Source: Trachythela sp. YZ-2020 (lineage: Eukaryota; Cnidaria; Anthozoa; Malacalcyonacea; Clavulariidae). From it: a stretch of DNA of 64,000 nt. Below, piece by piece: positions 35,750-48,435 of this stretch (positions are counted from its first letter, which is position 1; each line of letters starts with the position of its first letter). Under the pieces are notes generated by a model that was not told the origin of the DNA, did not search any database, and saw only the letters and a program-made list of their open reading frames with translations. Made by a program: the position numbers and the translations under genes. The stretch covers positions 1,860,001 to 1,924,000 of the forward strand of contig JADLSH010000184.1 of NCBI GenBank assembly GCA_016169945.1, given 5' to 3'.

Positions 35750-37900
35750 CCTTCCGTCGGGAAAAAAATCGTAACCCTTTGACTGTCAACTCACATATAG
35801 CCCAATACATAAACCTATATAGAAACTCTCTTATTTCATTACTGTATAACCATTTGTCTAAAAAATAATTAACGGATCTGTTTTTCTGACAAGGCCAATA
35901 AAACATGTTGATGTGACATCCGTCTGTAAATCGATTTGATAAATGATTTCCCGTTTCACTCGCTAGGGGAGAGACGGAAAAGGCATTAAGTCATTACGCC
36001 GACATATTTTTAAACAAGAATTGCACGCGATTATATCGTTGTATCCGGTGCATTTTAAGTTCAATACCATGCAGGAATCATGGCGTTGAGAACGATGTGA
36101 CGCGGAAATGTCGAGTTAAATGGATCACTTCATAATTTGATATATTCAACTTATTAAAACGGTCACAAAACAGTCAAACAAACGAATAATAAAATAGAAA
36201 GAGCAGCTAAAACTACACGACATGTTATTTTTTACTCAGTATGCAGACTTCAATCTGTAAATAAGCTTTTGTAAATAAGTTTAAATGCTCTGAAGAGGTT
36301 GTGATGTAAACAACGAAACGTAAGCAAATATAGTCTTATAGATATTATTCTTTTCTGTAATATCTTGTTTGAAAGTCATTTACTGGGCTATTATATTTAG
36401 TTTAAATTGCACTTTCCGCCAGGCTATGGATATAGAAACCTTGTCACAGAGTCAGAGGTTACCAGGTGAAAAGCACATGACATGACATTCCCCCGCACCA
36501 TTGCACCAATAAGGAAATGTTCGTCTGCTAAGTTTGTGTAGCAGTTTGTTGACAACTTCACTTTGTTTAAAATAACAAACTTTTTTCTTAAATTAATTTT
36601 ACAATCAAAGATAATAGATTGATGGCGCAGACAACAGGACCAAAAAGGTCCTAAATTAAGTCCCACCATGCATACTATTGATATCACTACATGCACAAGT
36701 ACTATGAGACTCACAAACTTACATCATGTCCAGGGACGGTTAACCATGCATATGGCAGAAGCGGCATATGCCACGGGCCCCGCGCCTTCAAGGGGCCCCG
36801 CGCTTTAGGCTGGAAAGAAAAATAGAAAGAAAAAACGATAATGTACTTGCCAGGATTCGAAGAACGACGTAGGAACTCGTAGCCGCACGCCATTAAGATT
36901 GCAATTCAATCTGACCCTGATCATGTCTCATAAAGCTACGTGGTTACACACAGATTAAGTTACAAACAAACATTCATACTTTCATTATAAAGTCGTGTGG
37001 GTTTATTACTAATCTTGTTTAAATTAAAAATCATCAAAACTACGCGTGTATATAAGTCACACTGAACTAAAAATATTAATATTGAAGTAAATGATGATGA
37101 ACTTTGTAGTGCAACCTCGTTCCCAGGGCAGTTCCCTTTCCCTTGGCTTTGTAGTGGTGAACGCTTCACACCCAGGGTCTAATTTCGTGTTTTGATCGGG
37201 GTTTTCGAAACACACAATTGGTGCTTTCGGGCCTTTGCAAATAGATTAACATCGTGTTTTAAAGCAAGGTAAATTAGGTAATAGGAGCAACAACATTGCT
37301 GCAACTTGCAACAAATAACTGATTTCAACGCATGTTAATAAAAAATGTTTACGAATGTCGTCTCATGTTTTTTATGAGGTATTTTTGTCTATTTGTACAT
37401 GAACAATTAATTAACATGTGTTGAAACCAGATTTTGTTGCTCGTATTACCTTGCCTTTACACAAAATTTCTAGCCATGCAAAATTCATGAAAATCTAAAA
37501 TACACTTAGGCCAAGATGAGGCGAGAGGTTTTTATTTTTTTTTATTTTTAGCAGCTGGCGAATCAGTTACTGTTTTAAAACTAACAACGTTTTCACAAGT
37601 GTGCATTATATACGCCAATGATTTTTTTATAAATGCAACTAAAACATTTTATTGAATAACACAAAAAATATTTTTCTGTCCATGCAGAAGTGAATTCCAT
37701 AACACATGATGAAGTTCATTTTTTTTAGTTGAAAACATAGTCGAAGACAAAGTCTATAACAAATATAACGCACAAAAGATGGCGGCCATTTGCAAATAAA
37801 ACATTTTCAGATCAGTGAAATAAAATTGCACCGCTGACCAGAGGTACTTCATGTTGCATGAACATTTTGGACCTACCCTAATGTCATTTTATACCCTGGA
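35750..37900. other. Intergenic stretch, nothing assigned
   Basis: AT-rich sequence without a supported gene. A GC-rich piece at about 36745-36805 (CGGGCCCCGCGCCTTCAAGG) resembles the end of a mobile element, but no partner end was found. Confidence 0.5.
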
Positions 37901-37905
37901 ACAAA

Positions 37906-37986
37906 CCTGCGATCAGGCTTTATTTTCTATATCTCGCCGCTCTCCCTTTCAGCGTAAGGCGAGAATATAGGCCTGATCGCAGGTTA
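37906..37986. repeat. Hairpin element, AACCTGCGATCAGGC arms
   Basis: AACCTGCGATCAGGC faces GCCTGATCGCAGGTT across about 50 bp that also pairs in part (TCTCGCC / GGCGAGA). Confidence 0.65.
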
Positions 37987-38241
37987 CCCTGGAACCTCCG
38001 CTCGGATAAATGCGGCGGCTATTTCGTAATGTGGGCGCTGATGAGAAACCTGGATTTTTTTTTTTGGCCAATATATATTATACTTTTTATTTTACGCTGC
38101 ACTTTGATTGGCTGTTTTTGAACGTTGCATTTCGATTGGCTGTTTCCCGTCTAATTTGCAAAGCAGCTGTGGCACAGAGTAGACACTATAAAGAGGCCTC
38201 ACTGTGTATCAAATCCTAATGTTTTGAGCGTAACCGATGCT

Positions 38242-38481
38242 TAGCCAGTGCGCAAAGGAGAGGCTCACCCCCCCCCGAAAACATTCAAAATGGCGGGCAT
38301 TTTTAGACGTAAAAATACCGCAAAAATTCGAGTTAACTATTTAATGTTGTTAATCACAACTTCAGTCAAGGTAAACCGTTATAAAGAAAATAACAAGGGT
38401 CTCTTATGCCGGTTATTTTCCGAAAATATCGGCCGCCATCTTGTTCGGGGGGGTGAATGCCTCTCGTTACCGCACTGGCTA
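38242..38481. mobile_element. MITE upstream of FAM8A1, TAGCCAGTGCG ends
   Basis: TAGCCAGTGCGCAAAGGAGA, then GGCTCACCCCCCCCGAA, faces TTCGGGGGGGTGAATGCCTC and TCGTTACCGCACTGGCTA. The right end is about 280 bp before the FAM8A1 ATG. Confidence 0.7.
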
Positions 38482-38762
38482 GGAACATGGCGGCCGGCCG
38501 ATAATTTAAGAAAATAAAGAAAAAAAACAAATTCCGGAGAGTAATGTCATTTTGAAATTCAAAATATGAATAAAACAAGACGAGTTTGAGAGACTGTAAA
38601 TTTTCCACTCTATTTTAAAGTCATCATCAGACAGAATAGCGGCCGGTTACGCATTTTGCCTGAAGTGAAACCTCTGTATATATCTACTCTGTGGCTGTGG
38701 CATCCACGTTGACCAATTACATTCGAGCTTTCATTTTCGTCTGCAATCTCGTCGAAATCAAT

Positions 38763-41700
38763 ATGGCGGAACAACAAGAACGCGTCGAGATAAACACAGG
38801 ACAAAATAATGTCCAAAACACGAACAATAACATGCCTGATTATTCAAATTATCAAGCCTGGACACAATACTGGCAGTATTATTACTCCTATTATATGTAT
38901 TACTACAGTTCCTATTATTATATGCTTTTATGTCAGAATTCTGCTGGACTTATTGGCCCCTCGGGCCACGTACATCAGCCTGGGACAGCTCAGTTAAATG
39001 GTGCAAGAATCCAGCCAAATAATCAGCCTGATCTTCGACAGAGGTTGGTGAATGGAGGTCTTTTCAGAGTTGTTGATTTGAGAAGGAGAAACGAGCCAGA
39101 AGAACGTATGTATGAGCATTGTTTTTATGTACAATTGTGTACAGTAAAACAAATTAATTGTAGAGGTCCTGTAAATATTTATATTCATGTTGCCACGCAT
39201 AGCGGCGGCGTGGGATCAGTGGGTTTTTTCTCGTGGCAAACTGGAAGTATTATCCTATTGTGAAAACCTTGGTCAAACGAGAATGAGAGTGCATGAGAGT
39301 TGGCAAGCGAGAATTTGCATGAGAGCTAGTTTCATCAACTCTCATGCCTGGTCAGTGAGACCAAGAGTTGCATGGGAGTTGACTGAATATTAAGCCTTGT
39401 ACAGACAAGCAAGTTTTCCTTGACAAGTAGCCTGTTCAACAGCTAGATATACCAGCTTTTGACAAGGAAAATTGTTCATGTGTACGGCGGACAAGGAAAG
39501 CTTGACAAGGAAATGCGCAGTACCCCAGTGCATGTTCATCTTCTGGCACTATATCATAGGTATACATGAAGTATTCGTTTGTGTCATTAATATGCAGGCT
39601 CGTAAGACTTGTCAAGGAAAAATTAATTGAAAAAAACGTTGAACAAGTAAACTCGTCAAGGAACTTGTCAAGGAAGACGTGCTTGTCTGTCCATGGCTTT
39701 ACTGCATGTACCGGTTAATCAATCAATCAATCAATCAATCAATCAACCTTTATTATTGAGGGTTAACCCATGACAATTAAGACTGATAAACTAGCATCCC
39801 TCAAACAAGGGAAAACCTCCATCAACCAGGGCCGAGGGCTTAACACATATGCAGCTGTAACTACCGAAACAATTTTACTTGCTACAGTAGTTGAAAAGTA
39901 TACACCAATATGTCAGGCATTAATTTTGCTATCTGTACACTTCATAGCAACCATAAAATGGCTATGTTCTGTCAATACCAGGAAATATATATATATAGAA
40001 GTACAAAATTCATGCTAAATATATTTCTCTTTAAAGGATATGAATACAAAGTTTCTTCACTGGGGAAAAGAATATTTGCTGAATTTATTGATTTTGTTTT
40101 TTTGTACTTTCTCAAGTATTCATTATTTTTACTATATTAGTAAGTGTAAATTGCTGCAATTAAACAGTTAGGTTAGAAAATTATTGTCTTTGATATTCAG
40201 AATTATGATAATATATTGAATATACTCAGTAGCGTAGCCAGCCCGCCGATTTAGTCCTGCTATGCAAATTTGTTTGTGTTCATTGACGGTGAAAACAATC
40301 AATTTCTAAAGAAATGAATAATGATGTTTGAAATTTGCATAGCGGGACCAAATCGGCGGACTGGCTACGCCACTGAATATACTAGACAGGTGTGTCTGTG
40401 TACAGTAATATCAACTGACCCAGAAATTGTTAACATTCACATATAACAAGTAGCAACAACGTGAACAAAATGCAACAAGAGTCATCAATAACATCCTTCT
40501 TACAAATGATATTATGCGTGTGAAGTAATGCTAATAAATAGACTTCATTTGAAATCGTGATGCACCAAGCATACGATGCAAAATAATTTAGCGGGTAATA
40601 CACAACACCATTTATCAAAATTGGTTATTCCCTAAGCAGTCATCCATAGTTATCAACATTTTCACAAGCGTACAAAGCGTACGGGGTTGGGGTGGGCGAT
40701 GGGGGGGGGGGGCGATGGGGTTGAAAAAAAGCGTATGCTTTGTATGCTTGTGAGAATGTTGATAATTATGGATAACCCCTAAACAGATGTCAGTATACAT
40801 TTTTACTGTGAGAATACAATACACTAGTAGAAGTTATCAGCAAATACTGAAAGGCTCTATTTTGTATAATTTTAGCAAGGATCCTGACAAACTCAACTCT
40901 CAGTTTCAATATATTTTGGTAATTGATGATAATACAAGTATTAAAGATATTGAGGATGTTCTTATGCAAGCTTTGATGTATAGGGTCATTGTCTTTCTCT
41001 ATGAGGTATTAATATTTAATACATTTATAATATTTACAGTGCAGTGGTTAGTGAACAGTGGTGTAGACACTAGGGAGCCGAGGAGGCAACCGCCCACCTC
41101 CATAATTTCTGAATGATAGCCGACGAACTGTGTAACAAAGCTGAAAGAATGATTTACAATCATAAAAGCCATAAATAGGCTATTATTTAAAGCAAATTTG
41201 CATGAAACGTAAGCCAAAAGAACGTGAGCCAAAAGAACGTGATTTGCAGCAAGAATTTTACAAAGCAAAATTGTGTAAAGATAGTTACACATCTTTTTCA
41301 AAACCTGTGTGTAAAATTGCGCACCGTTTTCAATTTCAACACCCGGACAAGGTGTATAGTTTTTCACACCTTACTGACTGTGTAATTATTATTCACACAT
41401 CTGGTGTAAAATTACACGCCTTACATGTGTAAAACTATGCATCACAGACACAAATGACACATTTTTCTTTTACACTCCACATCGTTTTACACAACTTCGC
41501 AATTTACACATCTTTGAATTTTACACACCTTGATTCCCTTCCTTCTCCGTAGTTGATTTTCTTTCCTTCCTCATATCTTATTTCCTCCGTATCTTGTCAT
41601 ACATGGTTTCATATAGAGTCATACAGCGAAATGTATTCTTAATTCTTGTCTTCACAAAACGTCTAAATCTATACCTGTGGCTAAATTATTTTTTGTTTTT

Positions 41701-42194
41701 CAGGCCCTATTTATTGCTGTGCCATTCCCATGTAAAATAGGTGGGGCAACATTAGGAAAGTATATGATGGGAATAACGGTCGTCTCATATCCAAGTCTTA
41801 CGCCTATTGAAGGACATAACTTACGTCGCTTTACTGGGTCTGCTCAGAGGCTTTCACTATGGCAGTAAGTAGAGAAGATTTTTCAATTACTACTGGTCGT
41901 GTACTGTTAGTGTTATTAAATGAAAAAAATTTAAAGTGACTCGTTTTTAATACACTTTTCTATTTTTCAAATCACTACATATTTCGAAAGAAGTTGACAA
42001 TGTTTGTAACGGATGTGTTTTTATTACATTTCAGTTCATGTGTTCGAGCTACACTGAAGAATTTCATGATTACATTTTTCTTTCCTATCATATTTACAAC
42101 TATGTTCTTACAGAACTTTCGGACGCCTTATGACTTTGTCGCGAGTTCAATTGTCATTGATGCTCACCCTAAACGACTAAATCAACAAAACTAA
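38763..42194 (+). CDS. FAM8A1: FAM8A1, RDD-domain ER membrane protein; five exons
   Basis: 298-aa product from exons 38763-39105, 40037-40139, 40876-41005, 41704-41864 and 42035-42194. Phases 1, 2, 0, 2 match at every join with GT-AG borders. The N-terminus is polar with a Tyr-rich stretch (YYYSYYMYYYSSYYY). From about residue 115 comes the RDD domain: a first hydrophobic segment FAEFIDFVFLYFLKYSLFLL, an acidic DDNTSIKDIEDV loop, a second segment ALMYRVIVFLYE, the signature GGATLGKYMMGITVV, and a last segment ending RTPYDFVASSIVI. In vertebrates FAM8A1 is a cofactor of the HRD1 ubiquitin-ligase complex in ER-associated degradation; this is family knowledge. The start is the ATG in a MAEQQE context shortly after an inverted-repeat element. 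The gene converges on NSMCE2. Confidence 0.93.
39268..39390. mobile_element. GAGAGTTG-type MITE fragment
   Basis: GGTCAAACGAGAATGAGAGT and following GAGAGTTG / CAACTCTC words, as in 2798-3105. In FAM8A1 intron 1. Confidence 0.6.
39391..39701. mobile_element. CTTGACAAG-type MITE
   Basis: The left TAAGCCTTGTACAGACAAGC and right GCTTGTCTGTCCATGGCTT are inverted termini. The body repeats TTCCTTGACAAG and CTTGTCAAGGAA many times in both directions. In FAM8A1 intron 1. Confidence 0.75.
39716..39747. repeat. AATC tetranucleotide repeat
   Basis: Seven TCAA units in tandem after GGTTAA. Confidence 0.9.
40227..40375. mobile_element. hAT-type MITE with exact 8-bp target duplication
   Basis: CAGTAGCGTAGCCAGCCCGC and GCGGACTGGCTACGCCACTG end the element; AATATACT is present directly on both sides (40219-40226 and 40376-40383). 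149 bp, in FAM8A1 intron 2. Confidence 0.9.
41240..41525. mobile_element. GTGTGTAAAA-word repeat element
   Basis: TTTTACACACC, GTGTGTAAAATT, TTACACATCTTT and similar words alternate in both directions across FAM8A1 intron 3. A related GGTGTGTAAAACACAC cluster lies at 42370-42560 after the gene. Borders are not certain. Confidence 0.5.
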
Positions 42195-42369
42195 GCGTGA
42201 CGAAGTTCTGTACTTCACGTTAACCAGTCAGGGGGCGTATTGCGTCCTAAGGAACGAATGGACGAAGAACATAATGGACGAACAACATAACCTAATTTAC
42301 CCTAATGGTTATATGCAGGATAGGCAAGTTTCATGCAGTCGTGTGTTTTGTGACCTGAAGAGAAAGCAT

Positions 42370-42560
42370 GTCTCAGGGTGTGTTAAACACAACTCTAAGG
42401 TGTGTAAAACACACATTTAGCTGTGTTACAAAACACACCAAAAAGTTGTCCAAATTTTGAAAGAGGTGTGTTTTTGAGGCATGTTTTGCCACACAATGGC
42501 GTGTTTTTCTACACACAATGCGTGTCCTACACAATAACACAACTACAGAACGTGCTATAT
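42370..42560. repeat. GTGTGTTAAACACA-word cluster
   Basis: GTGTGTTAAACACAAC, GGTGTGTAAAACACACAT and ACAAAACACACC alternate in both directions, in the 0.8 kb between FAM8A1 and NSMCE2. Confidence 0.5.
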
Positions 42561-43025
42561 AATATAGCATAATTTCTGTCGTTCTTACATGATGCGTTTT
42601 GAAACTTGCGTTTTCATTATTTTTAAATGTTCTTTTCAGCCAAAACAACTGTTTTGACCTTAACCATTACTGCACATGAATGTTTTACTGCACATGAATG
42701 TTAATCGAAAAAGTATGCAATTGCTGGTGACTGTTTTTGTAACAGCAAATAGCACAGATAAAATATACCTATATGCATGTAATTTAACATCAACATAACA
42801 AAATAACTTTAATATAATATCTATGCTGTGTACATATTATTAATATCTGTGATGGTATGTCGCATCAATAAATATAAGCTGTTTGTTATAACTACTGTAG
42901 TTTTTCCTTAAATTTAACTAGTTTGTTGAAGGTCCAACAGCTGTGCCTGTAATGCACTAACAGTTCCTCTGTTTCTGCTGAGACAGTTCCCTTTGTTTCT
43001 TGTTTTTAATTTTACTACAATGCAT

Positions 43026-45370
43026 TTACTGTTTTCTCTGTAATCGCTTTATACGGAATGCAAGACTTGAATTTGGTTCAAGATCAGCTTCAGTGACATA
43101 GTGTGCACAACCACCAACAGGACAGCGTACTCGATTCTGTCTCGCTTTAATGTGATGGATGATTGCGGCCTTTTCGAAACTATGTTGACACTTCTTACTT
43201 CTGACCGGTTCTACCATCTGTTTCTGTGTTAGTGGACAGATTACGGACTCTTCCGACGCCTGTGGAATAGGAAAATAGTTTCTTCAATTATATTAAGCCA
43301 TTAAGGAGCAGCCATTACAGAGTAAAATAAAGCAAGGCACATTAACCCATTCCCTGGCAGAACCGTACCACTGACGAGTAAAATCATCTGGCGTTAGAAA
43401 GAGTAAAATACTAAAGTAGGGTGCATTGCAAGCTAATGGGTTAAGCCATTAAGGAGTGAAGCCATTAATGAGTGAAGTCATTTGATGCCACACAGAGTAA
43501 AATGATAAAGCAAAGCACATTATTAGATACACTGCAGCGTAATGGGTTGAACAAGAGATAGTCTGATTAAGCCATTAATGGCCAACACTTTAAGTAAAAT
43601 TGTTTGGTAAAATTTTAATGGGCCTGCCCTTGATGAATATAAACTTTGTGGTGTTAGACAGAGTTTTTAAATTTGATCGATTTGTCGTTGCCATAAATAT
43701 GCTAGAAATGTTAATATGTTTGATATTTTTGGAGTTATTTTGCTTGCAGAATAACAAACTAGGGATGCACCAGATATCATATCCGGCCAGATATCGGGGA
43801 TGGAATAGTGAGTTAATCTCGTTTCCGGCTATATATTAGAAATATCCGGCCGGATACCTGGTATTGTTTATATAACGTTCAGAAAAGCCTATAAATTGGT
43901 GCACTCCTAAAGCAAACACACACGTGACATGAAAGAGTGATGTGGTACACAGGGTTCGTACAGGTCAGGAAGAACAAAATTCAAGGACTTTCTAGGCCAT
44001 TTATCAGGAAATTCAAGGACTATTTAGGGCTGAAAAGAAGGCGTTAGAAGTCGGTAAAAAGTGCTGTTAAACTGTTCAAATTGTAACTTTAATGAATTTC
44101 AAAGAGTCAACAGCATGCAAGATTGTACAATCGTACAACATGCCGACAAATTTCAGAAAATACAGTGTCCAACAACTTAAGGAAAAAGAATTCAAGGACT
44201 TTCAAGCACACGTTATAAATTCAAGCACTTTCAAGGCCTTGAATTTTTGTTTTCAAATTCAAGCACTTTAAAGGACTTTCAAGTTTTGTATGAACCCTGG
44301 GTACATTTGTGGTTAAATGGTATAAAGCAGGTGACGCACAAACCTGTGCAATAATAATATCTGAATCAATAGGTTCATTCTGATCCGTAGGTAAAGGTTG
44401 ACCACTGCGATGAACATTCCAAATTTGCTTGATGAACTCCTTGGCTTTGGGATGCTCCTCTTTGTTTGTGTCATTGTTGTCCGTTTCATTGAGTTTGCTC
44501 ATGAAGATGTCTTCAATGTTTGGGACACTACCACTTAATAAATTAATTGAAAAGTTGATGATCTAACCAGGCAGAGCTTTGAAAAATGCAACTATAGGCC
44601 TAAAGTTTCCTGTGGAAACTTCGGACGCCTGTAAGGGGCTGTCGACAAATAGATTTCGTCCCACGATCGCTTTAACCCCCTACCTCATCCTGACCAGTCA
44701 ATGTCATTTTTACACAGAAAATGTCCATTTTCATCCTAGTTATTTTGTAATCGTGGATTCTTTGCTACCCCCCTCCCGTCATCATGGAACAAGTCCGCGA
44801 TTGCCAGACAAAATCTATTTGTCAACGCCCCTTTAATATATAAATGCAAATCTCCAATGATCATCTGAAGAATTTGACAAGTTTTAATAAGCTCATCCTT
44901 TAATTGGTCTCAATCTAATTAGCTGAGCAAATTTATAGAACCTGACAAATGCTACTGACAAACACTAAAGTTTTGTGCAAATATCTAAAAGTGTTCATGT
45001 GCAAATATAAAGTGTTCATGGGTATCCGCAATCGACAGTATAACCCTTCTTCCCTCGAAATTATGCATTATTTTGGTTATAATACAGAAACCACGTACTC
45101 TTTAACAGTTCTGTACTCCTGTTGAAACGCTGTCTTAGTCATTTCAGCAGCTTTAAGCCACTGATTAAGTTCCTGTTCCATTTTAGCGTATTCCAAAGTG
45201 ACGTCTTTTAACTTTTCGACCTCAGCGGACGGTTCACCAGACGTGTTGCTTTCTTCTATGTCAAGGGCGATTTCAAGCGTCGTTGAGTAGCCAACATCGA
45301 AATATTCTTGTATTCGTGACAGTTTTGCAACTGGGTTATCTACAGAATTGTATTGAAAAGAACCCGCCAT
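43026..45370 (-). CDS. NSMCE2: NSMCE2/MMS21, SUMO E3 ligase of the SMC5/6 complex; three exons
   Basis: About 231 aa from exons 45370-45099, 44533-44344 and 43259-43026 on the minus strand, with phases 2 and 0 consistent. Acceptor 2 could instead use AG six bases further in (exon from 44527), giving 229 aa. The N-terminal part is helical and charged (LEYAKMEQELNQWL), as in the SMC5-binding half. The last exon encodes the SP-RING: ICPLT, then KCQHSFEKAAI, then RCPVGGC, giving the Cys-His-Cys-Cys zinc set of the family, followed by a basic tail RIKRLQRKQ. The role in other animals is SUMO ligation in DNA repair. Exon 1 donor is GTACGT. A hAT-like element sits in intron 2. It is head to head with MED30, with 742 bp between the start codons. 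Confidence 0.92.
43342..43444 (-). mobile_element. Solo TTAACCCATTA-type MITE
   Basis: A reverse-oriented copy of the unit that forms the RagC intron array: TTAACCCATTCCCTGGCAG at one end and GCAAGCTAATGGGTTAA at the other. In NSMCE2 intron 2. Confidence 0.75.
43760..43909. mobile_element. hAT-type MITE, TAGGGATGCACC ends
   Basis: TAGGGATGCACCA and TGGTGCACTCCTA end the element, with CCGGCCAGATAT / ATATCCGGCCGG words inside. Flanks TAACAAAC and AAGCAAAC match at 6 of 8 bases. In NSMCE2 intron 2. Confidence 0.75.
43950..44299. mobile_element. hAT-like MITE, CAGGGTTCGTAC ends
   Basis: The ends CAGGGTTCGTACAGG and GTATGAACCCTG are flanked by GGTACA on both sides. The body repeats TTCAAGGACTTTC words in both directions. 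The right end is only 44 bp from the donor of NSMCE2 exon 2. Confidence 0.8.
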
Positions 45371-46112
45371 TCTGAATCGCTTCGTGTTGAATTTGTGCGG
45401 GAAAATGAAGTTCCAGCTTTCCAGGGGGGGATTTTCGGTATTTTATAGATTTAAGGATTTATCCTTAAAAGCAGGAGTTTGCAAGGATTTTGCTAGTTTT
45501 AAGGATTTTTCTATGGAAGTCAAAGTTTTGAAGATTTTTAAAGGTTGATTTTAAAGGGTACTTGATATCAGTCTTAATTATCCTCAAAGTGGTGTTTGTG
45601 GCTTTGTGCCTTTATGAGAATCAAATTTTCAATTTTTCAATATACCCGAATCACATTCGTACAATGGCTCTTTAATAGTACTTGAATACGACTTTTTTGA
45701 AAATTTTACAATTTTCGAGTTATTATTTAGTATTTAGACTTAATATCAGTGGGTATAAATCAATTTATGAATCACAGAAAACTGAATGAAAAACTGAATG
45801 AAGTAATTTAAGGAATTTGGAGGAAAATGTTATAGTAAGGAATTTCAGAGTTCTTGACAAGGAATTCTTGAATTTGGTTGAGGTCCCAGTTTCGCTAGTG
45901 TCGGTATTTTAAAGCTCCCGGTGAGAATTTTAACGAAATATTTTACTCCTAATGCAAAAATAATTCAATTTTAAATCATTAAGAAAAATACTATGAAATT
46001 AGTCAATAGCAAATAGCAATTATTTTTCGAAAACAATGCTGATGCCTGATAGTTGAAACGTTTCTTTCCCCCCCCGTTACCATTATTCTCGCTTGCTCGA
46101 GCAGAAAATAAA
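45371..46112. promoter_or_regulatory. Shared upstream region of NSMCE2 and MED30
   Basis: 742 bp between two divergent start codons. No TATA box is evident. Repeated AAGGATTT words at about 45450-45560 are the only visible pattern. A bidirectional promoter is inferred from the layout only. Confidence 0.45.
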
Positions 46113-48194
46113 ATGGCGGACCACAGGGGAATGGGCCATCATCAAATGACAAATTTAGCATTTCACAGTCAAGCCATGAACTTTCCGCCAACAATTCAAG
46201 TCGAAATGGCCGATACTTTACCCATTGATGCTTCAAGAACGAACATTGCAGTCGCGGTTGAGGGACAAAACCTTGTACAAGAAATTGTTCAAAAAGCTAG
46301 GGCACTGTTTAAGTCTTTGCAAAGCTGCGAGGTGTTCAATGTAGAGAAGGCAGGAAGCAAGGAAAAGCAACAGCAGTTGTCTAAGAGTGCCCAGGAGACG
46401 TTGGATCGTTTAAAAGAACTGTTTGATCAGTTGAGAAATGTGTACGATGAGTCTAGAGGAAGGATGCCTGAAGTACATGATGTGTTGAGTTCTGAAAACA
46501 TTGAGGTATAATAATGCGCCAAGCAATGTTTAGTACTGTAGGTCAATGTGCAGGGAGATTCCTCGCAAGCCAACCTAACAAAGACAGGCAAGGGAGTGGG
46601 ATCCAGAGTGCATTCCATTTAAATGATCCGGTCCGGAAACCTTGTGTTACACTGAGGCAGCAACATATGACAGTTACACTGCCGCCAAACAGTATAGTGT
46701 ACAACACTCTCACTGTACCCTGCTTCCGCCCAGTGGCGTACCGAGAACGTTTCCACTGGGGGGGGGAGGGGTGCTCATTCCAAAATTTACAGACGATGCA
46801 GGGCAAAAAAGTTAGTTGCTTAGCTTGCGCACAACCTTACTAGTCCGTCGTGCATTTTGGTTCAGTACTAGTGCCTAGTACTAGTTACTTTCAAATTCTA
46901 CGTTTTAACCGACGAAGGTAAATTTACTGACAGTTTCTATATAAGTTGGGGGTGTAACACCCCCTACACCCTCCCCTGCTCGGTACGCCACTGCTGCCCT
47001 CCCCCTACCTGCCTAAAAGTGATAAATGCATAATCTTTTATATTATGAAATATTTAGTATTAAATTTCAACCTATTTTAGCATCTGTTGCCTCTGGAAAG
47101 TGACCCAAGTCAAATGGTAGTCATGGATATGCAAGATGGTGAGAGAGAAAGCTTAATAAAGGTATATGTTGATTGCCGACAGCTCCTCAAAGTACCATAG
47201 TTACTATATCTAAGAATTTACGTAGTTCTGAACATTAATATAAGCCCTCAAAAATGCGACTCAGCATATATATCCTTCCTATATATTCTGCTACCTTTTC
47301 TTAAAAAGTTATCAAAACTGTATTATAATATAACATTTATAGTACGCACGTGCTGATTGGTCGAGAAGCGTGTTTCTATTTTCCCGCCAAAATTTAAAAT
47401 CATAAAAAAAATAAATTTAATGCAAATTATAAAACTTTGAATACTATTTAAAATCAATTTTAATGCTTTTACACATTTTTGACTGCTAATTTTCAAACAG
47501 AGTTGTTTTCTTGCAGCGAAATTGATGAGCAAAGGTCAGCATGCGTACGTAATGAGAATTTGCAAATTAATCGAGTTTAAAAAATGTCTTTTGAGTTATA
47601 TTATAAAAGAAATAGAAAACATTTTTTCCTGTGTTTCTATACACTTAATAGAAACACTTGTGGGAGTTTGGGAGAACTCGAAATAACGTGGAAAAACTCG
47701 CCCTACGGGCTCGTTTTCCCACTGCTTATTTCTCGTTCTCCCAAACTCCCACGCGTGTTTCTATAAGTGTATAGAAACACGGAAAATGTTTTCTATTTCT
47801 TAAATGTTGATTGCCGACAGCTCCTCAAAGTACCATAGTTACTACATCTAAGAATTTACGTATTTCTGAACATTAATATAAGCCCTCAAAAATGTGACTC
47901 AGCATATATATCCTTCCTATATATTCTGCCCCCTTTTCTTAAAAAGTTATCAAAACTGTAATAAAAAGTGTTGAATATTTTACTTGATGTTGATTTGAAT
48001 AATGCTAATTTACATAGCATGCAATGTATGTTTGCATATACTACCATAAGAACGTACTGTATCACAAATATTTTATGTATTGTATTTTTCAGGAAGTGCA
48101 AGCGAAAAATGAAAAGATAAAAGTATTAATTGAAAAATTCCGAACTTTAATTCAAGATTTGAACCTAATCGTACAGCTGGAGACATCTCAGTAG
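46113..48194 (+). CDS. MED30: Mediator subunit 30; three exons
   Basis: 191-aa product from exons 46113-46505, 47081-47161 and 48093-48194, all phase 0 with GT-AG borders. The start MADHRG is preferred over an in-frame ATG 60 bp upstream because homologues begin near here and the upstream residues are low in complexity (FFPPPLPLF). The core AVEGQNLVQEIVQKARALFKSLQ and LKELFDQLRNVYDE is the conserved MED30 helix pair. Exon 2 begins HLLPLE, and the C-terminal exon is one helix (EKIKVLIEKFRTLIQDLNLIVQL). The length is near the 178 aa of the human protein, from memory. MED30 is a metazoan head/core subunit of the Mediator coactivator in the nucleus. Intron 1 holds a MITE, and intron 2 holds a direct duplication with a foldback between the copies. 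Confidence 0.92.
46731..46993. mobile_element. hAT-type MITE, CAGTGGCGTACCGAG ends
   Basis: CAGTGGCGTACCGAG and CTCGGTACGCCACTG are perfect inverted termini, with GGGGGGGGAGGG / CCCTCCCC next to them. No clear target duplication. In MED30 intron 1. Confidence 0.8.
47162..47960 (+). repeat. ~157-bp direct duplication flanking a foldback in MED30 intron 2
   Basis: ATGTTGATTGCCGACAGCTC, on to AAGTTATCAAAACTGTA, occurs at 47165-47322 and 47806-47960 with a few differences. Between them, at about 47605-47803, AGAAATAGAAAACATTTTTT and GAGTTTGGGAGAAC-like arms face their complements. Confidence 0.85.
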
Positions 48195-48435
48195 TAAAGC
48201 AATATATAATTAGTCTATTACGCAGCCAAATTTCGAGCAGGTTGTTGCAAAATTGTTGGCTTTAAAGAAGATTGCGACAACAATCATGTCAACATTGAAC
48301 AATATTGTTGATACCGACAACATACATTGTCAACATTGACATATCAACAAAAGTTGCTCAAAATTGTTTGAACAGTCAGTACAAAACAGCAATAACATGA
48401 CAACATTGTTGAGCATCGGTAACGTGTTTTTAAAC

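Noticed and set aside
46053..46112. Upstream in-frame ATG as the MED30 start
   Set aside because: The extra 20 residues are Pro/Phe-rich and unlike MED30; the ATG at 46113 has a fitting context.
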